A stretch of DNA of 64,000 bases from UASB124 sp041662445. GTDB lineage: Bacteria; Babelota; Babeliae; Babelales; RVW-14. Numbering within the stretch: position 1 is the stretch's first letter; each line of letters begins with the position of its first letter. A program made the position numbers and the translations under genes. The notes below the pieces were generated by a model. The model saw nothing but the letters and a program-made list of their open reading frames with translations, was not told the DNA's origin and ran no database searches. The stretch is taken from NCBI GenBank assembly GCA_041662445.1, contig JBAZSL010000008.1, positions 1 to 64,000 of the forward strand, written 5' to 3'. Positions 1 through 8,413 of this stretch are shown here, piece after piece.

Positions 1-494
1 CCAACAATTCCGCCAAAAAATCCTCCTATTGCTACATTATTGAGGAAACGGCGAGCAAGAAAAAGACGTCCAAACAGTGTAAACTTTGGGTCACAGAAAT
101 GGCTCAACTCGTGGGCAATGGTCCATCTAAATGCGCTGTAAGCACGTTGCTGGTTTTCATGTGGTTGTTTGAGAACACATTCTCTGAGGAACGCGACACC
201 GATATGAAGCTGCTTTGAGCCATCAGTCATTAAATGAGCACTGGCTTGATGCCGTTGTATCCCCTGAAAATCTATGAACAAATAGGGGATAGTACAGCCG
301 AGCTTGGCGCAAAGCTCTTCAGTTGTCGTATAAAGTGTATTGAAGAGTGTTGGGTACGTTAGGTTCCACCCATTAACAGGATTCTTTTCAAGTGCATCAA
401 GTTCCTGAGCCATCGTATTAATGACGATTTGATCGAGTACTCCAAGATTGGGGGATGCGACGACTGGACTTGTTCTTTCAGCGGTGGTAATCAT
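1..494 (-). CDS. Partial HExxH metalloprotease (M48-like), 3' end outside the window
   Basis: The minus-strand frame is open from ATG at 494 to the window edge (164 codons) and continues outside. Codons 126-132 read IAHELSH, an HExxH zinc-binding motif followed by FCDP. The next stretch (LFGRLFLARRF, then a Gly-rich hydrophobic run) looks like the start of a membrane segment. HExxH beside hydrophobic segments is typical of M48 (HtpX/Ste24-like) peptidases, but the third zinc ligand lies beyond the edge, so the family is an inference. There is no signal peptide at the visible N-terminus. A CAGGG sequence four bases before the ATG could serve as ribosome binding site. It follows the SPFH gene on the same strand. 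Confidence 0.6.
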   Translation of the reverse strand, partial: MITTAERTSPVVASPNLGVLDQIVINTMAQELDALEKNPVNGWNLTYPTLFNTLYTTTEELCAKLGCTIPYLFIDFQGIQRHQASAHLMTDGSKQLHIGVAFLRECVLKQPHENQQRAYSAFRWTIAHELSHFCDPKFTLFGRLFLARRFLNNVAIGGFFGGIV

Positions 495-533
495 AAAAGC
501 CCTGTTGGATAGCGGTTTTTATCAAATATTTCA

Positions 534-573
534 TTCTACGCCCTTCGTGGCTACCCGCTTTCGCGGGTATGAC
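534..573. repeat. Short hairpin, member of the dispersed GC-rich repeat family
   Basis: A perfect 6-bp hairpin (ACCCGC, loop TTTC, GCGGGT, 553-568) lies in the gap between the SPFH gene and the HExxH gene. Read on the minus strand it continues into GGGTAGCCACGAAGGGCGTAG, which closely resembles a stretch near 7500-7530. It therefore belongs to the intergenic repeat family seen throughout the first 11 kb. No T-run follows on the minus strand, so terminator function is uncertain. Confidence 0.5.
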
Positions 574-616
574 TGTCGTGTGGGAATGACCTCGTTGTCA
601 TAAAGGCAAACAGAAT

Positions 617-1489
617 CTAATCATTAATGTTTTTTAAGGGGAGCATCATAGAAGCATTAACGCCTTCAGCAAGTGGTCGAACTCCATTCCACTTTCTAAT
701 AGCTTCCCACATAATTAAGTTCTGAGTTATTGACTTTGAAACAATTTCATTAGACTTAGATTCACTTTCTGCTCTAATAATGTTTGATCGAGCTTCGCCT
801 TCTGCCGTAGCAATTTTTTTTGCCGCTTCTGCTTTTGCTTGTCTGAGCTCATTTTCTGCTTGAATAGCTTTTTGAATGGCTTGCGTTTTTTCGGTAATTG
901 CGTGTGCTATAGCTTCTGGCATGTGAATGCGACCGATGATGCCAAATTGCTCAATATGAATACCATACTTTGCAATATCTTCATTGATTTTATTCTTCAC
1001 CTTTTGAAGAAATTCATCTTTTTTTACACCATTAATATCATCAAATGTATATTGGATGCCTAATGCTGTAAAAGCATCACGTGCTACATTTCGCAGATAG
1101 CCATGGGTAAATACCTCAAGATTGTCAGATCTGAATGTTATGTAGAACGTTGGAACAGATTCTCGTAATATTGTGTACGATAAATTAATATCAGCACCAA
1201 TCGAAACCTGATCACTCGTATTCCAGGTAATTGATTCATCACCCTGTTTATTGTCATGCGACCACGTTGCTGTTTGCATAAATACTGGATATTCAAAAAC
1301 TTGTGACAATAATGGACAATACAATTGCCAACCAGTTTTGAGTGGTAAATCTTGTGGGCCTCGTGGTACACCAATCAAATTAATTTTAATGCCAACAAAC
1401 CCTGGTTCAATACGAACAATTCGTACAAGTAATAATAAACTGATTACAAGAATCGCTGCGCTGATTAAAATTTTCAATTTAGTATTCAT
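617..1489 (-). CDS. SPFH/Band 7 (prohibitin-like) membrane protein
   Basis: This 290-residue protein has an N-terminal membrane anchor (about residues 7-27) with few residues before it. An SPFH/Band-7 domain follows (about 25-200) and begins with the typical RIEPGFVGIKINLIG strand. A charged Ala/Glu/Lys-rich coiled coil covers about 195-250 (EAAKKIATAEGEARSNIIRAE). Proteins of this family form large membrane-bound oligomers that organise membrane domains and proteases such as FtsH; no partner protease gene is adjacent. The HExxH gene lies 122 bp downstream on the same strand, which is at least suggestive of a protease/scaffold pairing. The start is the ATG before the basic-hydrophobic anchor. 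Confidence 0.85.
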   Translation of the reverse strand: MNTKLKILISAAILVISLLLLVRIVRIEPGFVGIKINLIGVPRGPQDLPLKTGWQLYCPLLSQVFEYPVFMQTATWSHDNKQGDESITWNTSDQVSIGADINLSYTILRESVPTFYITFRSDNLEVFTHGYLRNVARDAFTALGIQYTFDDINGVKKDEFLQKVKNKINEDIAKYGIHIEQFGIIGRIHMPEAIAHAITEKTQAIQKAIQAENELRQAKAEAAKKIATAEGEARSNIIRAESESKSNEIVSKSITQNLIMWEAIRKWNGVRPLAEGVNASMMLPLKNIND

Positions 1490-1559
1490 GGTTCATTTCT
1501 TCTTAACTCATTAAGTAGACACATGTTTCTTGTCCTAAATTCTTGAATGGCCAGCCAGG

Positions 1560-1617
1560 CGAACCCGCGATTACTAGGTTGAAAACCTAGTGTCCTAGGC
1601 CACTAGACGACGGGGAC
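1560..1617 (-). pseudogene. Truncated tRNA-Glu (5' three quarters only)
   Basis: On the minus strand from 1617 the sequence has an acceptor 5' strand GTCCCCG, a D-arm nearly identical to the intact tRNA-Glu at 10937-11010, and an anticodon stem CTAGG/CCTAG with loop TTTTCAA (anticodon UUC). It then runs to GCGGGTTCG. The T-arm 3' strand (expected CCCGC) and the 3' acceptor strand (expected CGGGGAC) are absent; the sequence continues as GCCTGGCTGG instead. The molecule cannot fold as a complete tRNA. The bases 5' of it resemble those 5' of the intact copy, so it looks like a broken duplicate. Confidence 0.75.
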
Positions 1618-1689
1618 ATTTTCAAAGAATTTTTATCTTGCCCAGTCTATAAAAAAAGACTGCGTAGCGCAATTTATTCGTCCCCACTT

Positions 1690-1800
1690 TCTTGTCCGCC
1701 GCAGCTTTATGCGTAGGAAGGCTTGTTCTGCGAAGCCACATAAGGGCGTAGTAGGAAAGGCATTCAGGAATGGCGAGATCGATTTTATCGTGAGTCTAAT
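1690..1800. repeat. Dispersed GC-rich hairpin element with conserved tail, copy 1
   Basis: The head is a hairpin of the form CCGCC-GCA-GC, loop TTTAT, GC-GTA-GGAAGG. About 50 bp later comes a conserved tail beginning GCATTCAGGAATGGCGAG. Related copies lie near 2656, 5344, 7480 and 8486. It sits between the truncated tRNA-Glu and the 3' end of the BI-1 gene. Confidence 0.6.
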
Positions 1801-1805
1801 CGATA

Positions 1806-2501
1806 TTATTTTTTCTTTCCGAACAATCGCAAAAGATCCAGGAACAAGTTTACAAAATCAAGATACAATTCCAGCGCACCCATTAAAGCAATTTTATTAA
1901 TTGGTTGTCCTCGCTCTACCATTTTCCCGCCGAGATCTTTTAGTTTTTGCGTGTCATAGGCGATTAATCCTGTAAAAATCATCACCCCTAGCGCTGCGCA
2001 AACGAAATCTACTGTTGCATTATGGAAGAATACGTTAACAATTCCGGCGATAACGATACCGAACAAGCCCATCAACAGAACATTGCCTATTGTGGTCAAA
2101 TCAGCTTTGGTGTAATAGCCATACAAGGCCATGCCAATAAACATTGCTACAGAGACCAACAAAATCGATACGATAGATGGTAGCTGATATACTGCAAAGA
2201 TGACTGATAGGGTTACGCCTGTAAGTAGGGCATATGCCACGTATGCCGCAGCCGCAAGCCGAAAGCTCATCTTATGAATACGCGCTGACAATCTCCAAAC
2301 CAATACAAGCTCAGCAATAATAAGACCAAAGAATACATATTTTTGCATGATAAAATTGAATAAGGGGGCATGCTGATACACACCATAAGCAGCGCCTGCC
2401 GTCAGTGCAAAAGCACCACCCATCCATCCATACACCTTGCACATGAAACTGTTCATGGTCGTGGCTCGTGAAAAATGTTGATCAGAATTATATGAAGTCA
2501 T
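1806..2501 (-). CDS. BI-1 (Bax inhibitor-1)/YccA-family membrane protein
   Basis: The 231-residue protein has about seven hydrophobic segments. It also carries the family's C-terminal signatures: LIAYDTQKL, then GALELYLDFVNLFLDLLRLFG, ending in a Lys tail. Known BI-1/YccA proteins are inner-membrane proteins linked to FtsH regulation and, in structural studies, to pH-sensitive calcium leak. The chosen ATG at 2501 is preceded by a strong AGGAGGAG seven bases upstream. An earlier in-frame ATG at 2558 would add 19 non-conserved residues and lacks such a site. It stands alone, with repeat elements on both sides. Confidence 0.9.
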   Translation of the reverse strand: MTSYNSDQHFSRATTMNSFMCKVYGWMGGAFALTAGAAYGVYQHAPLFNFIMQKYVFFGLIIAELVLVWRLSARIHKMSFRLAAAAYVAYALLTGVTLSVIFAVYQLPSIVSILLVSVAMFIGMALYGYYTKADLTTIGNVLLMGLFGIVIAGIVNVFFHNATVDFVCAALGVMIFTGLIAYDTQKLKDLGGKMVERGQPINKIALMGALELYLDFVNLFLDLLRLFGKKK

Positions 2502-2883
2502 GCTTAACTCCTCCTGTTGAAAATACGATTTAAAATGATTAGGCAATAATACTGCCACAGCTTGATTTTAAACACAAAAGGCATGAAAAAGCCCATCTGA
2601 ATCAATAAAAACCTTTTGAATTTAGTAAAAAAATTGACAACAAGTGAATAAGAAGCGTCCCCTCGTAGCCTGCTTGCCCGCCGTAGCTTTATGCGAAGGC
2701 TGGGCCACGTCGAAGTCTTGACGAAGACGGGATGTATTTAGGAATGGCGAGGTGGATTTTACCGTGAGCCTGCAGATGCTTCAGGCGTTTTCCGACTTCG
2801 CTCTGAGAGGTATTACGGGGAGCAGACAGAGCTACGACGGACAGGTATTCGAATGTGGGGTTGGCGATACCAGGTACCGCTGC
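2502..2883. repeat. Gene-free stretch carrying dispersed element copy 2 (2656-2800)
   Basis: The stretch contains a long repeat copy. Its head reads CTCGTAGCCTGCTTGCCCGCC, then GTAGC, loop TTTAT, GCGAAGGC; the tail begins TTAGGAATGGCGAGGTGGAT. The tail continues past 2780 in a frame that would read FRNGEVDFTVSLQML, similar to tails of the copies at 1764 and 7590. No ribosome binding site or start supports translation. The part before 2650 is A/T-rich and should hold the promoter of the BI-1 gene. No other gene is seen. Confidence 0.6.
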
Positions 2884-4242
2884 CTATGCATGCACAAGGT
2901 GAATATTTTTTTCTGGGTGATTCAAGATCTCACGCACTCTATGCGTAGTAGTAGTGGTATCTGTATTTTTAAGATCTTCAATTTCCTGCAAATAATCCAT
3001 GGCTGTTTTGCCATGATTATCTTTTATTGAAACGTCAGCGCCACCTTGTATAAGGGCAAGAATTGGTTCTTCATCGATATAGATGCTGTTTGTATGAAAC
3101 ATACAACTGATTAAAGGCGTTCTGCCTTCATTATCTTTTGCGTGTACATTGGCACCATGTTGTAATAAGAGTTTTATCATAGATGTGTCTGCGCATCTTT
3201 TCCAACCACATGCTAGGCTGCCAGCTGCCCAGTGTAAAGGGCTCTCCCCATCTTCATCCTTTTCATCGAGAGTAACTCCTTGGTCCAGTAATAGTTTTAC
3301 AATTTCGTCTCTTCTGCCAATAACTGCGTGATGAACTAAAGTTTTGGGTTCTTTTTCTAAATTAACACCACTTTGTAGAAGCATCTTTACGGTATCTTTA
3401 TCAGTGTATTGTACGGCATATGTTAACGCACTAAAACCATCTGTCATTCTATAATTAACATTTGCGCCATGATCCAAAAGAAATTTAACAATAGCTGCAC
3501 TCTTTACATCGATGTAATAATAACTTCTTACTGCTTCTATCAGCACGGAAGTGTTTTGAACTCCTGCGTTTTCAGCAATATGATAATTAGCATCTGGAAT
3601 GAACGAAAAAATTAATTTAAAAGCTTCTTCATTTCCACTATTTGCCGCAGATAATAAAGCATCTTCATGCCTGGTAAAATCAATACCTTTTTTTATCAAA
3701 AGCTTGATGAGTGGAACATCTCCAGAGCTTACTATTTGATTTATGAGTGCTTTGTCATCATTTTTATCAAAATACGTACCTGCTTCTATTAAAAGCAGAA
3801 AAATATCTCGTTCTATATCTGGACCTGAATCTGCGTTTTTCCAACAAAGGCTCCTGCCCCATGGCATACGTGATGAGGGAGAGTCTGATAGTGTTCCTTG
3901 TCCTTCAAAAAGGTCTTTAGCAACTTTGCATATTGCATCATTGATGGCATTAACATTTACCCCCTGAGCTATCAGCTGCTTGATAGCAGCCTCTGTTTTT
4001 TCATCATAAGGACCATCTATAAGATCAGATAATTGTTCTTCAAGTGACATGGCTTCGGGTAGTTGCTTTTCAACATCCATGGTGAGCTCGTTTTTAGGTG
4101 ATACCGGGCTTGTTCGAATGGGTGCAGGGTGGGGAGCATCAGCTTTTGTTTTGCTTCGCTGATTATTACATCCACATACGACCATTAAATACAGTATTAC
4201 AAGATGTAAAGCCACGATAGATTTAATCTCTTGTTTAATCAT
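2884..4242 (-). CDS. Ankyrin-repeat lipoprotein
   Basis: The 452-residue protein starts with a hydrophobic signal ending VVCGC, an acceptable though not ideal lipobox, followed by polar Asn-Asn-Gln-Arg. A charged linker (to about residue 75) precedes roughly eight ankyrin repeats. The clearest are in the C-terminal half (repeats containing VKMLLQSGV, IVKLLLDQGV, MIKLLLQHGANV, ILALIQGGADV). Ankyrin repeats bind other proteins; in intracellular bacteria such proteins often act on host targets, but nothing here names a partner. If the lipobox is used, the protein is anchored in a membrane and the repeats face the periplasm or the outside. Flanking elements suggest it is an accessory gene. Confidence 0.85.
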   Translation of the reverse strand: MIKQEIKSIVALHLVILYLMVVCGCNNQRSKTKADAPHPAPIRTSPVSPKNELTMDVEKQLPEAMSLEEQLSDLIDGPYDEKTEAAIKQLIAQGVNVNAINDAICKVAKDLFEGQGTLSDSPSSRMPWGRSLCWKNADSGPDIERDIFLLLIEAGTYFDKNDDKALINQIVSSGDVPLIKLLIKKGIDFTRHEDALLSAANSGNEEAFKLIFSFIPDANYHIAENAGVQNTSVLIEAVRSYYYIDVKSAAIVKFLLDHGANVNYRMTDGFSALTYAVQYTDKDTVKMLLQSGVNLEKEPKTLVHHAVIGRRDEIVKLLLDQGVTLDEKDEDGESPLHWAAGSLACGWKRCADTSMIKLLLQHGANVHAKDNEGRTPLISCMFHTNSIYIDEEPILALIQGGADVSIKDNHGKTAMDYLQEIEDLKNTDTTTTTHRVREILNHPEKNIHLVHA

Positions 4243-4373
4243 TGTTACTACTTTCTCTTGTCTATGCGTCTAATTTTCATACTTATGGCTCAATTGTTAG
4301 CACAATTGTTTGCTCAAAGATACAGAGCGCGAAGAATGGTGATGATTTCTGAAATTGCTCCTACGGTACCATC

Positions 4374-5222
4374 TTAATCCGTTACATCATCTAACACTTT
4401 GGGGTTGTTCTTATCCCCTTGTAAGAAGTTGTCACGCGAGACAACCCTTTTCCCCGTCTGCAGCTCAATATCTTTGCGTGTTCTACCAGCAACTGCGCCG
4501 CCTACTTGAGCATCAGTTCTTAATGTTGTTATCCCTTTGGAATCTTTTTGTTGTGTAAGTTGTGTGGTTGTTGCTTCTCCAAGCATGGTAATGATGAGCT
4601 CCAGATCAGTCATGTGGTCACGCAAATTTTCTCGATCTAGTCCTTTGAGCTTTTTATACTCGTTAACCTTCAAGTCAAAAGCGCCTTGCATAATATCATT
4701 GGTCAATATTGCATAGTCTATCTGCTTCTGGACGCCGCGTGCAGCCCATTCGTCTGTTAAGCTTTGACGTACCGATATGCCGCGCATGCGTTTATCAATC
4801 CAGCCTTTTTCATACCCCTTCTTTTCATAGATATTTTTGGCCCGATTCATCGCAAGTTCTGGGTTTTCTATTTCATCGATGCGCTCTTTGCCAACTTTGG
4901 CAAGCCACAATTTAAACGGTTCAGCTTTGGGGGATGGCACTGATTGAATTACGCGGAAGATTCCTTCAGTATTGGCGCAGTCAGTTGTGTATTTTTTCCC
5001 GTCCGAGGCCTCCAATTTCAGTCCGTGACAAAATGTCACGACCTGATTGCTTTCTTCTGCCAATCGTTGTTTCAACTTACGCCAATATGCTCCTGCATCT
5101 GGACTATCTGTCAAAAACGCAATGACATCGATAACCGAAAACCACCATTCGTTTTCATAAAAAATTCTTCTGATCTGTTTGCCATGGAAAAGGGATATCT
5201 TTGTTGATTCCTGCTGTATCAT
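4374..5222 (-). CDS. BRO-N domain protein, prophage antirepressor-like
   Basis: The 282-residue protein opens with a BRO-N-like domain (about 10-115: LFHGKQIRRIFYENEWWFSV, IDVIAFLTDS, then FRVIQSVPSPKAEPFKLWLA). A conserved C-terminal half follows (KGYEKGWIDKRMRGI, LTDEWAARGV, LKGLDRENLRDHMTDLELI). This two-part organisation is found in chromosomal and phage antirepressor-like genes (COG3617 group). Members are thought to bind DNA or repressors; the exact role here is unknown. AGAGGTGG lies upstream of the ATG. No other phage gene is adjacent, so it is probably a solitary transferred gene rather than part of a prophage. Confidence 0.8.
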   Translation of the reverse strand: MIQQESTKISLFHGKQIRRIFYENEWWFSVIDVIAFLTDSPDAGAYWRKLKQRLAEESNQVVTFCHGLKLEASDGKKYTTDCANTEGIFRVIQSVPSPKAEPFKLWLAKVGKERIDEIENPELAMNRAKNIYEKKGYEKGWIDKRMRGISVRQSLTDEWAARGVQKQIDYAILTNDIMQGAFDLKVNEYKKLKGLDRENLRDHMTDLELIITMLGEATTTQLTQQKDSKGITTLRTDAQVGGAVAGRTRKDIELQTGKRVVSRDNFLQGDKNNPKVLDDVTD

Positions 5223-5343
5223 TTTTGACCACCTCTATGATTTTCCAAGATGAGCAGCGCATTATTTTGAACTGCGAAAAGTTAGCACATTACGCTTTAT
5301 TCGCAACTGTTTGGAAAATAGATTAAAAAGTGTTTAAAAAGAA

Positions 5344-5432
5344 TCGTCCTCTCGCAGCCACGCCACTTGTCACGCCAAAGCCCCGCGACGGCGGGTAGCT
5401 CCATAGTGAGCGACGGCGGAACGATGTTTAAA
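5344..5432. repeat. Dispersed GC-rich hairpin element, copy 3
   Basis: The sequence begins GTCCTCTCGCAGCCACGCC and contains nested inverted pieces (CGCCAAAG, GCGACGGCGGGTAGC, GCGACGGCGG). It lacks the clear GGAAYGGCGAG tail of copies 1 and 2. It lies between the antirepressor-like gene and the stop of the next lipoprotein gene. Confidence 0.5.
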
Positions 5433-5437
5433 GCGTT

Positions 5438-6418
5438 TTATTCGAACGTGGGATTAGAGGCGCAATTGGTATAAATCTTTTCTGTTCCAGAAAAAGCTTT
5501 ATACATTGCCCCGTCTTTATCAATCCATTTTTCAAAAAGTGCATAAGGAAGTTTAAATATTCTTCCTACGAATCGTCCATCATCAGGGAAGCCATGGTTA
5601 AGGTGGACAACGATGTAGGTATCCGTAAGAATAAAATTATTATCGAACCGACAAGTCTTATATTCCCATTCCTCTGGATAAACGAATTTTGTAACAATTT
5701 GAGTAAGCGGAGCATCTTTTTTAAAAAATGCTAAAGGCTGATAAAGGATTCCCGATGAAGCATCAATAAAGAAACTTTCCAATTGATCGCATCCATGGGC
5801 AGCCCATTCTGCAAAATTGCGAGATTCTCTTACAATCATAATTAGGTTATGGACTACCCAAACGTAGAAGTTCTCACTGAAAAAAAATTTATCTTCTCCT
5901 TTAAATTCTTTTAGTTCTGGATCATTAAACAATCTTGAATACTCTTTTGTTACCGTATCTTTTAACGTCTGGTTCACCTTGCTTTGTTGAGCAATATCGG
6001 CAAAACCAAATAGTTCGGGATAGTATACCGTAACCTCGTCATTCTCTTTGAAAAGCACTTTCTTTATCGTAACACCATTGGGGAGCTTATATTCCTTATC
6101 TTCTCTTCCTATGACAAGGTTGCTGTGCAAAGCTTTTTCTTCCCTTACCTCAAACTCTATTCCATAGTACGAAAGGAGCTCTTCCTTTTTGGGCCGACAG
6201 CGCGAAAAATCCTCGGCCTCTTTTGATTGAAAATTTTTATCCTTTGGTTGAGTATTCTGAGTGTCTTGTTTGACGTGATCTTCTGATGCTTTTGTGTTTG
6301 AAGCTGTACGCAATGATGCTGCGGCCAGATTGATTTGTTGGCGGACGCGTTCAGAGGCTATCCCTTTGTTACAACCACTTAACAAAAGGCATAGTATCGA
6401 AAAAATAAACTTAATCAT
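5438..6418 (-). CDS. Predicted lipoprotein of unknown function
   Basis: From the ATG at 6418 the protein has 326 residues. It begins IKFIFSILCLLLSGC, a clear signal with lipobox LSGC, so it should be exported and lipidated. A Lys/Gln/Ser-rich linker follows (to about 80), then a globular part with aromatic-rich strands (FFFSENFYVWVVHN, SFFIDASSGILYQPLAFF). The arrangement loosely recalls DUF4163/DUF3298-type periplasmic domains; this is a weak suggestion only. An ATG 18 bases further upstream has no ribosome binding site, whereas AAGGAG precedes the chosen start. No catalytic motif is visible. Confidence 0.75.
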   Translation of the reverse strand: MIKFIFSILCLLLSGCNKGIASERVRQQINLAAASLRTASNTKASEDHVKQDTQNTQPKDKNFQSKEAEDFSRCRPKKEELLSYYGIEFEVREEKALHSNLVIGREDKEYKLPNGVTIKKVLFKENDEVTVYYPELFGFADIAQQSKVNQTLKDTVTKEYSRLFNDPELKEFKGEDKFFFSENFYVWVVHNLIMIVRESRNFAEWAAHGCDQLESFFIDASSGILYQPLAFFKKDAPLTQIVTKFVYPEEWEYKTCRFDNNFILTDTYIVVHLNHGFPDDGRFVGRIFKLPYALFEKWIDKDGAMYKAFSGTEKIYTNCASNPTFE

Positions 6419-6542
6419 AGCCTTTATCTCCTTCATTAAAATTTGAGCTAAAGGTATGAATAATTACAACCTTTAGCTCATAAAGTAATTTATGAAAGAA
6501 AAATGGTGCAACGGGTGCAGCATTATGTGAAAACAATGCTAA

Positions 6543-7022
6543 CTATTCTATCCATGCACATTGTTTGCAGAGCGGACAATGAACAGATTTTTCATTGCTT
6601 ATTTTGAGCATAAATGAACGCAACTTAGTTGGATCTTTTCCGTTAAGAAGTTTCTTAAATTCAATTATTTCAAGGATGGCATCTGGTCCACAGGCAACAA
6701 GAGATCCTCCAAACTCTGCGCACGACAATGTATATCCGCAATCATTTGAGCAGCGTAATGAAGCTTGAGCAAGCTCTCTTTGATCTATGGCAACTATAAG
6801 AGGAAGTATTGCCATTGTTTCGGCTAGTAAAAATTCGCCAACTTCTTTGTTGATTGTACGTACTACACTATTAGGTGAAAGTTCATGTTGAAGGGTAGGA
6901 GAGCTAAAACTATAAAAGTTACAGTCTATGTATAATGACGTAACCTCTTGTTTCTCAGCGTGATGTGCAAAAGGAAGGGTGAGTACACTTGTAGCAAAAA
7001 TACAAAAAAATTTAAACTTCAC
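6543..7022 (-). CDS. Exported zinc-ribbon-like protein, paralogue of its neighbour
   Basis: The 159-residue protein has an N-terminal signal (KFKFFCIFATSVLTLPFAHHA). It has two cysteine clusters: LRCSNDCGYTLSCAEFGG near the middle and CPLCKQC at the C-terminus. The clusters match those of the gene immediately upstream (CIKC...AEFLG and CPVC), so the two are paralogues and only this one appears exported. The start is GTG at 7022, preceded by GAGGGAG, and overlaps the end of the upstream gene by 11 bases, so the two are probably translated from one message. Metal binding by the Cys clusters is an inference. Confidence 0.7.
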   Translation of the reverse strand: MKFKFFCIFATSVLTLPFAHHAEKQEVTSLYIDCNFYSFSSPTLQHELSPNSVVRTINKEVGEFLLAETMAILPLIVAIDQRELAQASLRCSNDCGYTLSCAEFGGSLVACGPDAILEIIEFKKLLNGKDPTKLRSFMLKISNEKSVHCPLCKQCAWIE

Positions 7023-7275
7023 GGATTACTCCCTCTTTATCTTTTTGTGGTATAGAAAATTCTCCTTTATCCAAGTTCAATCCACAATATTGTGAACATA
7101 CTGGGCATTTAACTTCTTCTCGATTTGCTATGCCCAGCATCAATTCTCTTGCAGCATCAGTTAAGAATCCACGAAAGATGAATTTTTTCCATGTTTCATA
7201 AAGATCACCTGCAAGATATCCCAAAAATTCAGCGCCGGTCATTTTATAGGAGCATTTTATACATCGTATTGACAT
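7012..7275 (-). CDS. Small cytoplasmic zinc-ribbon-like protein
   Basis: The chosen ATG at 7275 gives 87 residues starting MSIRCIKC; AGGGAG lies seven bases upstream. An ATG 36 bases further up has no such site. Cysteine pairs CIKC at the N-terminus and CPVC near residue 65 could hold one zinc ion across a helical middle. The spacing (C-x2-C, then AEF, then CP-x-C) is shared with the exported protein encoded downstream. No known family is recognised. Confidence 0.7.
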   Translation of the reverse strand: MSIRCIKCSYKMTGAEFLGYLAGDLYETWKKFIFRGFLTDAARELMLGIANREEVKCPVCSQYCGLNLDKGEFSIPQKDKEGVIREV

Positions 7276-7681
7276 AGGTTCTCCCTTTTGAAATATGAGA
7301 AACTCATACAAGCGGACGTTAACTCAAGAATGTTTTTTTTGCAAGACTGATAGTGCCTGCGCGTGTATTATCGAACCCAAACAGCTAAATGCCGGAATCT
7401 ACGAGGCTCAAAAGCCCTTTGATATGATGCTGGAATGTTCGGATCGTCTATTATGGCGCCTGCGATCCGCCTGCCTCGCCGTAGCTATAAAAAAGCGTAG
7501 GTGGGTAGCCACGAATGCTAGTGAGGGCGTAGGATCGCCCCCTCGTCGCCTGCCCTCCGTAGCCAGTTTCGGCGTAGGAGGGACATGTTCAGGAACGGGG
7601 AGTTGGAGTTTGGCATGAGCTTGCATGTCCTTCAAATGCTTTTAGATTCCCACGATCTTGAGAGAATTCATCAATCTTCAC
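7276..7681. repeat. Gene-free stretch with dispersed element copy 4 (about 7480-7640)
   Basis: From 7480 there are two GCGTAGG-type half elements (GTAGGTGGGTAGCCACGAA, then GAGGGCGTAGGATCG). A full hairpin follows: CCCTCC-GTA-GCC, loop AGTTT, GGC-GTA-GGAGGG. The conserved tail begins TTCAGGAACGGGGAG. Open frames crossing this stretch on both strands are produced by the repeat and have no start signals. 7276-7480 should contain the promoter of the zinc-ribbon pair; nothing else is clear. Confidence 0.6.
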
Positions 7682-8032
7682 TCAATATCGAGCATAATGT
7701 TGCGTGCTATCGGTTGCGCTAATGCTCAGCGATCCCCTTTTGTGGGAGCGAACTTTTGGCGCGACATTGATGGTAACGTCTTGGCCAAGGTCATTGAGAA
7801 ATCTAAAAAGACGTTCCAGCGAGAATCCTGAAAGTTTTCCACTTGCCAGTGCCGAAATTTTGGGCTGATCTATGCCAAGTAAAAGTGCAGCTTTTTCCTG
7901 CGTAAGCTTTTTCTTTTTAATGACGCAATGAATTTGTCGAGCAAGTTCAGCTTTAGCCAAGGACTCTTCTGGATTTGAGACATTCAGATCGGCAAAAACA
8001 TTGCCGCTGCTCAGTTCATACTTTTTTTTCAT
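7682..8032 (-). CDS. Type II antitoxin, XRE/HigA-like helix-turn-helix protein
   Basis: The 116-residue protein has a helix-turn-helix domain around residues 35-85 (LTQEKAALLLGIDQPKISALASGKL). It is typical of XRE antitoxins encoded after RelE/Gp49-like toxins. The start codon lies inside the 3' end of the toxin gene (17-base overlap), so the pair should be translationally coupled. The expected role is to bind and neutralise the toxin and to repress its own promoter. A perfect 22-bp palindrome just upstream of the toxin gene is the obvious operator. Confidence 0.85.
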   Translation of the reverse strand: MKKKYELSSGNVFADLNVSNPEESLAKAELARQIHCVIKKKKLTQEKAALLLGIDQPKISALASGKLSGFSLERLFRFLNDLGQDVTINVAPKVRSHKRGSLSISATDSTQHYARY

Positions 8033-8384
8033 AACCTAATTCCTTATATATTTCGCACGCTTCTTTGAGCCGTTTTTTGACCAACTCTATTTCCTGTTGC
8101 GGTGTTTTAATTCCATGCTTCGATTTTTTCTGGAAGGCATGCAGAACAAAAACAGCCTTTGGCATCTTGACGGTGTAAACTACACGAAATGTGCCGGACT
8201 CGTTGCTTGCAATAATTTCTATAACACCGGCGCCTGCAAACCCTTTAAGAACCTTACTATGCACATAATGCTCACCAGTTTGGGCAAGATACAGTGCATA
8301 ACCAACTTGGCTCCTAATATCCTCAGTAAATTCAAGCAGATCTTTTTTACTTGAACCTATCCATAGCAGGGGTTTTATCTTCAT
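8016..8384 (-). CDS. Type II toxin, RelE/Gp49-like (HigB-type)
   Basis: The 122-residue protein has the phage-derived Gp49-like signature: SKKDLLEF, VGYALYLAQTG, VLKGFAGAGVIEI, GTFRVVYTVK and AVFVLHAFQKKS. It also has the C-terminal helix beginning with TPQQEIELVKKRL. Members cleave mRNA on the ribosome. The toxin-first order with an overlapping XRE antitoxin is characteristic of HigBA-type modules. The gene appears intact at usual length (about 110-125 residues). It sits among dispersed repeats and other accessory genes. Confidence 0.85.
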   Translation of the reverse strand: MKIKPLLWIGSSKKDLLEFTEDIRSQVGYALYLAQTGEHYVHSKVLKGFAGAGVIEIIASNESGTFRVVYTVKMPKAVFVLHAFQKKSKHGIKTPQQEIELVKKRLKEACEIYKELGYEKKV

Positions 8385-8413
8385 GTACTTCTCTTTCCAA
8401 AATTATCACTGAC

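Noticed and set aside
4243..4373. Repeated CAATTG sites as an operator before the ankyrin lipoprotein gene
   Set aside because: CAATTG occurs twice, but the flanks do not form a consistent inverted repeat.
7295..7635. Open frames on both strands across the intergenic stretch near 7300-7640
   Set aside because: They are created by the GC-rich repeat element and have no ribosome site or family resemblance.
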